A stretch of DNA of 64,000 bases from Palsa-504 sp963835775 (GTDB lineage Bacteria > Actinomycetota > Actinomycetes > Streptosporangiales > Streptosporangiaceae), in the NCBI GenBank assembly GCA_963835775.1, contig CAWIHB010000017.1:62001-126000 (forward strand). The letters are read 5' to 3'. Shown here in pieces: positions 15,804 through 23,269 of the stretch; the first letter of the stretch is position 1; each line of letters opens with the position of its first letter. The translations under genes were made by a program, and so were the position numbers. Under the pieces are notes generated by a model, which was not told where the DNA came from, made no database searches, and saw only the letters and a list, made by a program, of their open reading frames with translations.

Positions 15804-17243
15804 CTAGTCGCCGAGTTCGCGGCGGCGGCGGGTGACGAAGTCGTCGAGCTCGGCGCGGATGGCGTCGTCCAGCGGCGGCGCCTGGTACTCGGAAAGCTTC
15901 TTGCGCCAGATGTCGCCGGCCCGGGCGGCGGTGTCCTTGCCGCCCAGCTTGATCCAGCGCTCGAAGTTGGCCGTGGAGGACAGCATGGGGCGGTAAAAGC
16001 ACTCGCGGAACCGCTCCATGGTGTGCGCGGCGCCGAGGAAGTGCCCACCGTGCCCCACCTCCTCGTGCGCTCCGAAGGCCAGCGACGCCTCGTCGATCTC
16101 CAGCGGGGTGAACTCGACGCGCAGCTCGCGCAGCAGCTCGATGTCGATGATGAACTTCTCGTAGCAGCTGACCAGGCCGCCCTCCAGCCAGCCGGCCGCG
16201 TGCATGACGAAGTTGGTGCCGGCCAGGAACGTGGGCAGCAGCGTCATCAGCGCCTCGTAGGCGGACTGGGCATCGGCCGTCTGCGACGAGTTCAGCCCGC
16301 CGCCGGTGCGGAACGGCAGCCCGTAGTGCCGCGCCAGCTGGCCGGTGCACAGCAGCCCAAGCGCCGACTCCGGCGTGCCGAACGACGGCGACCCTGACTG
16401 CATGTCGATGTTGGACAGGAACGAGCCGAAGATCACCGGGCAGCCGGGCCTGATCAGCTGGGCCAGCGCGATGCCGCTCAGGGCCTCGGCCAGCTGCTGG
16501 GTCAGCGCGGCCGGGATGGTCACCGGCGACATCGCCCCCATCAGCAGGAACGGGGTCAGCACCACTGGCTGCGCCGCGGCACAGTACTCGAACTGGGCGT
16601 CCAGCATCCGGTCGTCCCAGCGCAGCGGCGAGTTGCAGTTGATCAGCGAGATCGTGGCCGGCACCCGCTCGATCGCGTCCCGCCCGCCGAACAGGATCGA
16701 CGTCATCGCGATCGTGTCCGCCGCGTTGGGCCCGGAGACGACGTTGCCCATATAGATCTTGTCGGTCAGGGTCTGCAGCGCGTAGATCATGTCCAGGTGC
16801 CGGGAGTCCAGCGGCGCGTCGTTCGGCTCGCAGATCACGCCGCCCGCCGAGTCCAGTTCAGCAAAACTCTGGGACAGCATGCACAGCTGGCGGAAGTCGT
16901 TCAGGGTGGCGTCCCGGCGCACGTCGCCCTCGCGTACGAACGGGCAGCCGTACACCGAGCTGAACACCATGTGGTCCCCGCCGATGTGCACGTTGTGCGC
17001 CGGGTTGCGGGCCTGCACGTCGAACTCGCGGGGCGCCTTGGCCACCTGCTCGAGCACGAAGTCCGGGTCGAGGTAGACCACCTCGCCGTCGGTCCGCTGG
17101 CCCGCCTTGGCGAACAGCTCGACCGCCTCGGGCTTGGCGAACTGGATGCCGATCTGCGAGACGATGCGGCGCCAGCCGCGGTCCAGAACCCCGATCGCGT
17201 CGGCGGACAGGATCTCGTATCGCGGCATCGTGTTGACGAACAT
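15804..17243 (-). CDS. MttB-superfamily (non-pyrrolysine) quaternary amine:corrinoid methyltransferase
   Basis: 479 residues. The protein is collinear with trimethylamine methyltransferase MttB: RWRRIVSQIGIQF-like N-terminus, NPAHNVHIGG, VSGPNAADTIAMTSILFGGR, VLTPFLLMGAMSPVTIP, RPGCPVIFGSF, FRTGGGLNSSQTADAQSAYE, EEVGHGGHFLGAAHTMERFR. There is no in-frame TAG inside the gene, so it belongs to the pyrrolysine-free branch. Characterised members of that branch (such as MtgB) demethylate glycine betaine or related quaternary amines onto a corrinoid protein. Matching corrinoid, methyl-THF and activator genes lie divergently across the IclR regulator. Exact substrate is inferred, not seen. Confidence 0.88.
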   Translation of the reverse strand: MFVNTMPRYEILSADAIGVLDRGWRRIVSQIGIQFAKPEAVELFAKAGQRTDGEVVYLDPDFVLEQVAKAPREFDVQARNPAHNVHIGGDHMVFSSVYGCPFVREGDVRRDATLNDFRQLCMLSQSFAELDSAGGVICEPNDAPLDSRHLDMIYALQTLTDKIYMGNVVSGPNAADTIAMTSILFGGRDAIERVPATISLINCNSPLRWDDRMLDAQFEYCAAAQPVVLTPFLLMGAMSPVTIPAALTQQLAEALSGIALAQLIRPGCPVIFGSFLSNIDMQSGSPSFGTPESALGLLCTGQLARHYGLPFRTGGGLNSSQTADAQSAYEALMTLLPTFLAGTNFVMHAAGWLEGGLVSCYEKFIIDIELLRELRVEFTPLEIDEASLAFGAHEEVGHGGHFLGAAHTMERFRECFYRPMLSSTANFERWIKLGGKDTAARAGDIWRKKLSEYQAPPLDDAIRAELDDFVTRRRRELGD

Positions 17244-17397
17244 CGAGCTTCACCCTGCCTTCGGGAACCGGGCCGTACGGGCCGGACTGCGAGCTTGACC
17301 GAGTTTAGAACCGCACCTTACTATCACATAGTAGAACTGGGTCCCATAAAGTGGAACCTGACAATCGTCGCAGCAGGCAGAATCAGGACCTTCGCCG
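17244..17397. promoter_or_regulatory. Divergent promoter region with two operator-like inverted repeats
   Basis: This 154-bp region separates the MttB-family gene (leftward) from the iclR gene (rightward). It holds a perfect 6-bp dyad TACTAT-CAC-ATAGTA at 17319-17333 and a second dyad GTCCCA-N5-TGGAAC at 17341-17357 with one mismatch. The second resembles the TGGAA/TTCCA half-sites common for IclR-family regulators. The surrounding 17300-17360 stretch is AT-rich for this genome. Likely the control point of the whole cluster. Confidence 0.6.
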
Positions 17398-18177
17398 ATG
17401 AGCAACCAGAACGGCACGCAGGCCGTCGACCGGGCGGCACGCCTGCTGTCGGAGGTGGTGCACTCGGCCGATCCGATGACGTTCACCGGGCTGAGCGCGG
17501 CCACCGGGCTGGCCAAATCAACCACCTCCCGGCTGCTGCTCGCGCTGGAGCGCAACGGGCTGGTCCGCCGGGATGACCACGGCCGGTTCCTGCCCGGCGA
17601 GATGTTCGTCAGCTTCGCCTGGCGGGGCGGCGCCGAGGCCGGCCTGGTCGCGGTGGCCCAGCCCTTCCTCGAGCGGCTCGGCAAGGCCACCGGCGAGACG
17701 ATCAACCTCGGCGTGGCCAGCAATGGCCTGGTCGAGCAGATCGCTCAGGTGGACAGCACCTACATGATCGGCGGCACCAACTGGGTGGGCATGTCCGTGC
17801 CGCTGTACTGCTCGGCCCTGGGCAAGGTGCTGCTGGCCTACGGCGCCGCGCAGCTGCCCGCCGGCTCGATGGAGCGGCGTACGGACAAGACCATCACCGC
17901 CGAGGCGGCGCTGCGCTCGGACCTGGCGGGCGTGCGCGCCCGGGGCTACGCGGTGACCGACGAGGAACTCGAGCCGGGCCTGATCGCGGTGGCGGCGCCC
18001 GTGCACGGCTACGACGGCGCGGTCATCGCGGCGCTGTCGGTGTCGGCCCCCACGACCAGGTTGACCAGGGAACGCGTGCCGGCCGCGGCCGGGCTCTGCG
18101 CCCAGGAGGCCGCGGGCCTGTCCGCGGCCCTCGGCTACCGGCAGCGAGCAGCCAGGCAAACCAGGAAGGCAGGCTAA
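17398..18177 (+). CDS. IclR-family transcriptional regulator
   Basis: 259 residues. N-terminal winged helix-turn-helix (about 8-65: TGLAKSTTSRLLLALERNGL), then the IclR effector domain (about 80-250) with the usual motifs GLVEQIAQVDS, PLYCSALGKVLLAY, RARGYAVTDEELEPGLIAVAAPV and IAALSVSAPTTRLT. These proteins bind small metabolites and usually control the adjacent catabolic operon. The gene is divergent from the MttB-family gene and 5 nt before the corrinoid-protein gene, so it probably regulates both arms and itself. Confidence 0.92.
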   Translation: MSNQNGTQAVDRAARLLSEVVHSADPMTFTGLSAATGLAKSTTSRLLLALERNGLVRRDDHGRFLPGEMFVSFAWRGGAEAGLVAVAQPFLERLGKATGETINLGVASNGLVEQIAQVDSTYMIGGTNWVGMSVPLYCSALGKVLLAYGAAQLPAGSMERRTDKTITAEAALRSDLAGVRARGYAVTDEELEPGLIAVAAPVHGYDGAVIAALSVSAPTTRLTRERVPAAAGLCAQEAAGLSAALGYRQRAARQTRKAG

Positions 18178-18182
18178 TCATC

Positions 18183-18848
18183 GTGACCAGGGAAGAACTG
18201 CTCAGCCAGCTGTATGACGACACACTGGTCGGCAACAAACCGTCGGTCCTGGACCTGACCAAAGCGGGGCTGGCTCTGGGCCTGCGCCCGGAGGAGCTGC
18301 TGTACGAGGCGCTGATCCCGTCGCTGGAAGAGGTCGGGGCCCGGTTCGAGCGGGGTGACTTCTTCGTGCCCGAGATGCTCATCGCCGGCAAGGCCATGGC
18401 GGGAGCGCTGGAGATCCTGCGCCCGCTGCTGGCCGAGACCGGGGTGCAGACGATCGGCAAGATCGTGATGGGCACGGTCAAGGGCGACGTGCACGACATC
18501 GGCAAGAACCTGGTCAACATCATGTTCGAAGGCGCCGGCTTCGAGGTCATCGACCTGGGCGTGCAGGTCGCGCCGGAGAAGTTCGTCGCGGCGGTCAAGG
18601 AGCACCAGCCGGACATCCTGGGCTTCTCCGCCTTCCTGACCACCACCATGCCGATGTTCAAGGCCAACATCAACGCGCTGCAGAAGTCCGGGCTGCGGGA
18701 CCAGGTCATCGTCATGGTCGGCGGCGCCCCGGTCACCCAGGAGTACGCCGACGTGGTGGGCGCGGACGGCTACGCGGCGGACGCCTCCGCGGCCGTGGTC
18801 CGGGCCAAGGAACTGCTCGCGAAACGCCGCGCGCCAGTCAACGCCTGA
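18183..18848 (+). CDS. Corrinoid (B12-binding) methyl-carrier protein
   Basis: 221 residues. An N-terminal helical cap domain (B12-binding_2, about 1-85) precedes a Rossmann-type cobalamin domain with the base-off signature D-x-H-x-x-G (Asp102-Val-His104-Asp-Ile-Gly107) in GTVKGDVHDIGKN, then GFEVIDLGVQV and the C-terminal VMVGGAPVTQEYADVVGADG. It is of the MtbC/MtgC type, carrying the methyl group on cobalt between the MttB-family enzyme and the next gene's product. It starts with GTG 5 nt after iclR. Confidence 0.93.
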   Translation: MTREELLSQLYDDTLVGNKPSVLDLTKAGLALGLRPEELLYEALIPSLEEVGARFERGDFFVPEMLIAGKAMAGALEILRPLLAETGVQTIGKIVMGTVKGDVHDIGKNLVNIMFEGAGFEVIDLGVQVAPEKFVAAVKEHQPDILGFSAFLTTTMPMFKANINALQKSGLRDQVIVMVGGAPVTQEYADVVGADGYAADASAAVVRAKELLAKRRAPVNA

Positions 18849-18868
18849 CGCACACCAGGAGCAGCACC

Positions 18869-19756
18869 GTGTACACCATCCTGTCCTCGGCGAGCAAGAC
18901 GGTACGCATCGGCGACGACCAGCCGTTCGCCATCATCGGCGAGCGGATCAACCCGACCGGCCGGAAGATCTTCCAGCTGCAGCTGCGCACCGGGGACCTG
19001 TCCCGGATAGAGATCGACGTCAAGGAACAGGCAGACGGCGGGGCCATGCTGCTCGACGTCAACATGGGCGCCCCGCTGGCCGACGAGGCCGAGCTGATGC
19101 GGCAGGCCATCCCGCTGATCCAGCGGCTGACCGACCTGCCGCTGGTCATCGACTCCTCCATCATCGAGGTGCTCGACGCCGGGCTGGCCGTGTACCAGGG
19201 CAAGGCGCTGGTCAACTCGGTGACCGCCGAGGACGAGCGGCTGGCGGCCATCCTGCCGCTGGTCAAGAAGTACGGCGCCGCGGTCATCGGCCTGCCCAAC
19301 GACGAGGAGGAGATCCCCGAGGAGCCGGCCCGCCGGGTGGAACTGGCCCGCAAGCTCATCCACACCGCCACCGGGCAGTACAAGATCCCCATCGAGGACA
19401 TCGTCATCGACCCGCTGGCCATGCCGGTGGGCGCCGACACCCTGCACCCCCAGCGCACGCTGGAGACCATCGCCCGGCTCAGGGACGAGTTCGGGGTGAA
19501 CATGACGCTGGGCGCCTCGAACGTGAGCTTCGGCATGCCAGACCGGCACACGATCGCCGCCGCCTTCCTGCCCATCGCCATCAGCCACGGGCTGACCAGC
19601 GCGATCATGGACGCCCGGTCGCCGCAGATCGTCCGCTCGGTCAAGGCCGCCGACCTGGTGCTGAACCGGGACGAGTGGGGCGCGAACTGGATCGCGGCGC
19701 ACCGCGCCCAGCAGGCCAGGGAAAAAGCGCAAGCGCAGGGCCAGGGCGCCACGTGA
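18869..19756 (+). CDS. Methyltetrahydrofolate:corrinoid methyltransferase (pterin-binding, AcsE/MtgA type)
   Basis: 295 residues, GTG start. A dihydropteroate-synthase-like TIM barrel: FAIIGERINPTGRKIF (pterin-binding strand), GAMLLDVNMGAP, LPLVIDSSIIEVL, LVNSVTAEDERL, DIVIDPLAMPVG and LGASNVSFGMPDRH. In corrinoid systems this enzyme moves the methyl group from methyl-cobalamin to THF (or back). It is 20 nt after the corrinoid-protein gene and its stop overlaps the start of the next gene by 4 nt. Confidence 0.92.
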   Translation: MYTILSSASKTVRIGDDQPFAIIGERINPTGRKIFQLQLRTGDLSRIEIDVKEQADGGAMLLDVNMGAPLADEAELMRQAIPLIQRLTDLPLVIDSSIIEVLDAGLAVYQGKALVNSVTAEDERLAAILPLVKKYGAAVIGLPNDEEEIPEEPARRVELARKLIHTATGQYKIPIEDIVIDPLAMPVGADTLHPQRTLETIARLRDEFGVNMTLGASNVSFGMPDRHTIAAAFLPIAISHGLTSAIMDARSPQIVRSVKAADLVLNRDEWGANWIAAHRAQQAREKAQAQGQGAT

Positions 19757-21621
19757 CGGTTACCGACGAGCAGATACCAGGGCCCGTTCGGGTCAATCTG
19801 ACCTTCAACGAGCGGGCCGTGCGGGTTCCGTACGGCGTGACGCTGTTCGACGCGGCGAGCTGGAATGGCATCGCCATCGACTCGACCTGCGGCGGCCACG
19901 GCACCTGCAAGAAGTGCCGGATCAGGATCGCCCTGGACCCGCCCGCGCCGTCCAGCCTGGACATCAGGGCCTACACCCCGGCCGAGCTCAACGACGGCTG
20001 GCGGCTGGCCTGCCGCACCCCCGCCACCCAGGACATCGCGGTCGAGGTGCCGCCGCTGACCACCCGGCCCAAGGCGGCCACGGTGGGCGTGGGCCGGCAG
20101 GTCATCCTGCGCCCGGCGGTGCAGAAGCGGTACCTGGAACTGGCCGAGCCGAGCCTGGCCGACCAGGCCACCGATCTGGAGCGGGTGCTGGCCCAGCTCG
20201 ACGACCTGGAACCCCGGGCCGAACTAGCCATGCTCAGAACCCTGGGCCAGACCCTGCGCGCCGCCGACTACAAGGTCACCGCGGTGGTGGTGGACGACGT
20301 GCTGATTGCGGTCGAGCCCGGCGACACCACCGGCCGCCGGTTCGGCATCGCGTTCGACCTGGGCACCACCACCGTGGTCGCCACCCTGCTCGACCTGTCC
20401 ACCGGCACCCCGGTCGCGGTGGAGTCCACGCTGAACTCCCAGCAGCCCTTCGGCGCCGACGTGATCACCAGGATCAGCGCCACCATGATGGACCCCGGCG
20501 CGCTGGCCAAGCTGCAGAACCTGGCCCACGAGACCCTGGCCGAGCTGGCCCAGGCGGTCTGCGCCGAGGCCGGCGTGGCCCCGGACGAGGTATACGAGGT
20601 GGCCTTGGCCGGCAATGCCACCATGACCCACATCGTGCTGGGCATCGACCCCGAGCCGCTCGGCATGGCCCCGTTCATCATGTCCACCCGGCTGCTGCCC
20701 GAGGTGCTGGCCGCCGACCTGGGCCTGGGCGGCGCGGTGCACCCCCGGGCCCGGGCGGTGGTGTTCCCCGCCTTCGGCGCCTATGTGGGCGGCGACATCA
20801 CGGCCGGCCTGCTGGCCAGCGGCATGGACCGGGACGCCAGGGTCCGGCTGTTCGTCGACATTGGCACCAACTGCGAGATCGTGCTGGGCAACCGGGAGTG
20901 GCTGCTGGCCACGGCCGCGCCCGCCGGGCCCGCCTTCGAGGGCGCCGCCATCCGGTGCGGCATGCGGGCCGCCGACGGCGCCATCGAGGTGGTCGGCATG
21001 ACCTCCGGCGAGCTGACCCTGAAGGTCATCGGCGACGCCGAACCGCAGGGCCTGTGCGGCTCCGGCCTGGTCGACGCGGTGACCGGCCTGGTCAGGACCG
21101 GGCTGCTGGATGAATCGGGCCGGTTCGTCAGCGAGGAGCAGGCCCAGGCCATCGCGCCGGGCCTGGCGCCCCGGCTGACCCGGATCGGTCAGGAACGCGT
21201 GTTCGTGCTGCACTGGCGGGGCCCCCAAAAACCGGCGGCCGAGGACAGCATCTACCTGTCCCAGCGCGACGTCCGCGAGCTGCAGTTCGCCAAGGCGGCC
21301 ATCGCCACCGGCTGGCGCATCCTGCTGGAAGAGGCCGGTCTGACCGAGGCCGACGTCAAGCAGGTGCTGATGGCCGGGTCGTTCGGCAGTTACCTGTCCC
21401 CGGCCAGCGCGATCAGGATCGGCCTGGTGCCCAGGGTCCCGGTCCAGCGTGTGGTGCCGGCCGGCAACGTCGCCGGCGAGGGGGCGAAGATGGCGCTGCT
21501 CAGCCTGCGCGAGCGGGCCGGCGGCCTGGCCCTGCTGGAGGAGGTGAGGTATGTCGAGCTCTCCGACCGCGCCGACTTCAATGACCGCTTCGTCGACCAG
21601 CTCAACTTCCCCCCTAGCTGA
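19753..21621 (+). CDS. ASKHA-domain corrinoid reductive activator (RACE) with [2Fe-2S] ferredoxin domain
   Basis: 622 residues from the GTG at 19753 that overlaps the previous stop (GTGA). The N-terminal ferredoxin domain has Cys46, Cys52, Cys55 (C-x5-C-x2-C) and Cys87. The rest is a DUF4445/ASKHA fold with phosphate-binding loops FDLGTTTVVATLLDLSTG and VDIGTNCEIVLGN, plus GNATMTHIVLGI and AGSFGSYLSP. RACE proteins reduce accidentally oxidised Co(II)-corrinoid back to Co(I) with ATP. Its presence strongly supports an active corrinoid methyl-transfer system. The last 71 nt overlap the DUF1638 gene. Confidence 0.92.
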   Translation: MTVTDEQIPGPVRVNLTFNERAVRVPYGVTLFDAASWNGIAIDSTCGGHGTCKKCRIRIALDPPAPSSLDIRAYTPAELNDGWRLACRTPATQDIAVEVPPLTTRPKAATVGVGRQVILRPAVQKRYLELAEPSLADQATDLERVLAQLDDLEPRAELAMLRTLGQTLRAADYKVTAVVVDDVLIAVEPGDTTGRRFGIAFDLGTTTVVATLLDLSTGTPVAVESTLNSQQPFGADVITRISATMMDPGALAKLQNLAHETLAELAQAVCAEAGVAPDEVYEVALAGNATMTHIVLGIDPEPLGMAPFIMSTRLLPEVLAADLGLGGAVHPRARAVVFPAFGAYVGGDITAGLLASGMDRDARVRLFVDIGTNCEIVLGNREWLLATAAPAGPAFEGAAIRCGMRAADGAIEVVGMTSGELTLKVIGDAEPQGLCGSGLVDAVTGLVRTGLLDESGRFVSEEQAQAIAPGLAPRLTRIGQERVFVLHWRGPQKPAAEDSIYLSQRDVRELQFAKAAIATGWRILLEEAGLTEADVKQVLMAGSFGSYLSPASAIRIGLVPRVPVQRVVPAGNVAGEGAKMALLSLRERAGGLALLEEVRYVELSDRADFNDRFVDQLNFPPS

Positions 21622-22294
21622 GCGGCCGCGCGGCGGCTTGTCCGACGCGCGCGCTCCGGCCAGCATCGACGTCCTGGCCTGCGGGGCGCTGGCCGGGCAG
21701 GTCAGGGACATCGCGGCCCGGCGCGGCTGGCCGGTCGCCGTACGGTCCCTGCCCGCCGTGCTGCACAACCGGCCGCAGAAGATCATCAGTGCGGCCGAAC
21801 GGTACGTGGTATCCGCCCAGCGGTCCGGCCGCACGGTAGCCCTGGCCTACGCCGACTGCGGCACCTACGGTGCGCTGGACGAACTGTGCGCCAGGTACGG
21901 GGTGCGGCGGCTGCCCGGGCTGCACTGCTACGACGTGTTCGGCGGCGCGTCGCGGCTGGCCGCCATGTTCGAGGCCGAGCCGGGCACATACGTGCTCACC
22001 GACTTCCTGCTGCGCAGCTTCGACCGGCTGGTCCTGGCCGAGCTGGGCCTGGACCGGTACCCACAGCTGTGGCCGGATTACTTCGGCCACTACCGGCGGC
22101 TGGTCTGGCTGGCCCAGGAACCGGATCCGGCGCTGGCGGCCGAGGCGGACCGGGTGGCGGGAATGTTCGGCCTGCCCCTGACCCGGGTCGATACCGGGAC
22201 CGGCGGGCTGGAGAGCGCGCTCGCTGCGCTGCTGGCGGAGATGTTATGGGCAGCCCGCTGGAAGTGCTGCTGCGCAACCCCCGGTTCGAGGTGA
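21551..22294 (+). CDS. DUF1638 protein of corrinoid methyltransferase clusters
   Basis: 247 residues. Recognisable DUF1638 text: IDVLACGALAGQVRDI, LPAVLHNRPQKI, VALAYADCGTYGALDELC, GLHCYDVFGG and YVLTDFLLRSFDRLV. These proteins recur beside MttB-type methyltransferases; several conserved Cys and His residues hint at metal or cofactor handling, but no function is established. ATG 21551 has a very good ribosome site (GGAGGAGGTGAGGT) although it lies inside the RACE gene; TTG 21638 is a fallback giving the conserved part only. The last 49 nt overlap the next gene, and the C-terminal 15 residues look non-conserved. Confidence 0.8.
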   Translation: MSSSPTAPTSMTASSTSSTSPLAERPRGGLSDARAPASIDVLACGALAGQVRDIAARRGWPVAVRSLPAVLHNRPQKIISAAERYVVSAQRSGRTVALAYADCGTYGALDELCARYGVRRLPGLHCYDVFGGASRLAAMFEAEPGTYVLTDFLLRSFDRLVLAELGLDRYPQLWPDYFGHYRRLVWLAQEPDPALAAEADRVAGMFGLPLTRVDTGTGGLESALAALLAEMLWAARWKCCCATPGSR

Positions 22295-23103
22295 TCCCGG
22301 CCAAGGGCACCGAGCAGGCCGTGGCCGACTGGGTGCCGGCCGGGATGACCGTCACGGTCACCGCGTCGCCGGTCAAGGGCCTGGAGCCGACCATCGAGCT
22401 CACCGAGCGGCTGGCCGCCCGCGGCTACCGGGTGGTGCCGCACCTGGCCGCCCGGTCGGTGACCAGTGACGCGCACCTGGCCGAGATCATCGGCCGGCTG
22501 CAGGACGCCGGCGTAGACGACGTGTTCGTGCCCGGCGGGGACGCCTCGCACCCGGCCGGGCCGTTCGACAGCGCCCTGCCCCTGCTCGAGCGGCTGGCCG
22601 AGCTGGGCAGCCCGTTCAGCCGGGTCGGCATCACCGGCTACCCGGAAAGCCACCCGAAGATCCATGACGACATCACCATCCAGGCCATGTGGGACAAGCG
22701 CAGGCACGCCAGCTACATCGTGAGCAACGTGTGCTTCGACCCGGTCGCGCTGGCCCGCTGGATCGGCCGGATCCGGGCCCGCGGCGTCACCCTGCCGCTG
22801 TACGTGGGGCTGGCCGGGCCGGCCGAGCGGACCCGGCTGCTGAAGATGGCCGCGGTGGCCGGCGCGTCGGAATCGGCCCGCTTCATCACCAGGCATCCGG
22901 GCTGGATCCTGCGCTTGTGGGTGCCCGGCGGGTATAGCCCGGACCGGCTGCTCGACCGGGCCGCGGCCACGCTGGCCGCGCCGGGCTCGGGCGTGGCCGG
23001 CCTGCACCTGTTCACCTTCAACCAGCTCCAGCAGTCCGAGCAATGGCGCCGGGCCGCCTTGGAGCGCACCGGAACCGATAACCCACAGCGACTGGCGGGA
23101 TAA
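22246..23103 (+). CDS. Methylenetetrahydrofolate reductase homologue (MetF-like)
   Basis: 285 residues from ATG 22246. A TIM-barrel flavoprotein of the MTHFR type: FEVIPAKGTE at the N-terminus, VTVTASPVKGLEPTIELTER, VVPHLAARSV, VFVPGGDA, RVGITGYPESHPKI and LPLYVGLAGPAER. MetF interconverts methyl-THF and methylene-THF. Next to a methyl-THF-forming system the likely direction is oxidative, making methylene-THF for serine synthesis or energy; the electron acceptor cannot be told. It overlaps the DUF1638 gene and is followed by a translatable spacer element. Confidence 0.87.
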   Translation: MGSPLEVLLRNPRFEVIPAKGTEQAVADWVPAGMTVTVTASPVKGLEPTIELTERLAARGYRVVPHLAARSVTSDAHLAEIIGRLQDAGVDDVFVPGGDASHPAGPFDSALPLLERLAELGSPFSRVGITGYPESHPKIHDDITIQAMWDKRRHASYIVSNVCFDPVALARWIGRIRARGVTLPLYVGLAGPAERTRLLKMAAVAGASESARFITRHPGWILRLWVPGGYSPDRLLDRAAATLAAPGSGVAGLHLFTFNQLQQSEQWRRAALERTGTDNPQRLAG

Positions 23104-23107
23104 ATCT

Positions 23108-23269
23108 ATGAGCGAGCTGAAGGGGCGCGGCGTCGCCTGGACTGTGTTTGTCCCCGCAAACCCACCCCAGGGGCGAGGAACGAGCGACAAGGGCCCGCCG
23201 CCGCAGGCGGCCAGGTCAGCAAGGCGACGCCTTAAGGCGCCCCGGAAGCGAGCGGGAGACAGAGCATGA
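23108..23269 (+). other. Translatable intergenic element, copy 1 (53-codon open frame)
   Basis: An open frame from ATG 23108 to a TGA that overlaps the ATG of the next gene (ATGA). It reads MSELKGRGVAWT at the start, RGTSDKG in the middle and ends RRRLKAPRKRAGDRA. A related frame of 36 codons lies between etfB and etfA with the same overlap. The composition is Arg/Gly-rich with no fold visible. It contains a short hairpin (GCCTTAAGGC at about 23229-23238) and a ribosome site GCGGGAGA for the next gene. It may be a leader peptide, a coupling device or a mobile repeat. Confidence 0.5.

Noticed and set aside
15804..17243. Possible pyrrolysine-containing MttB
   Set aside because: The frame has no internal TAG, no pyl genes are visible and the length fits the pyrrolysine-free branch. 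Only the terminal stop is TAG.
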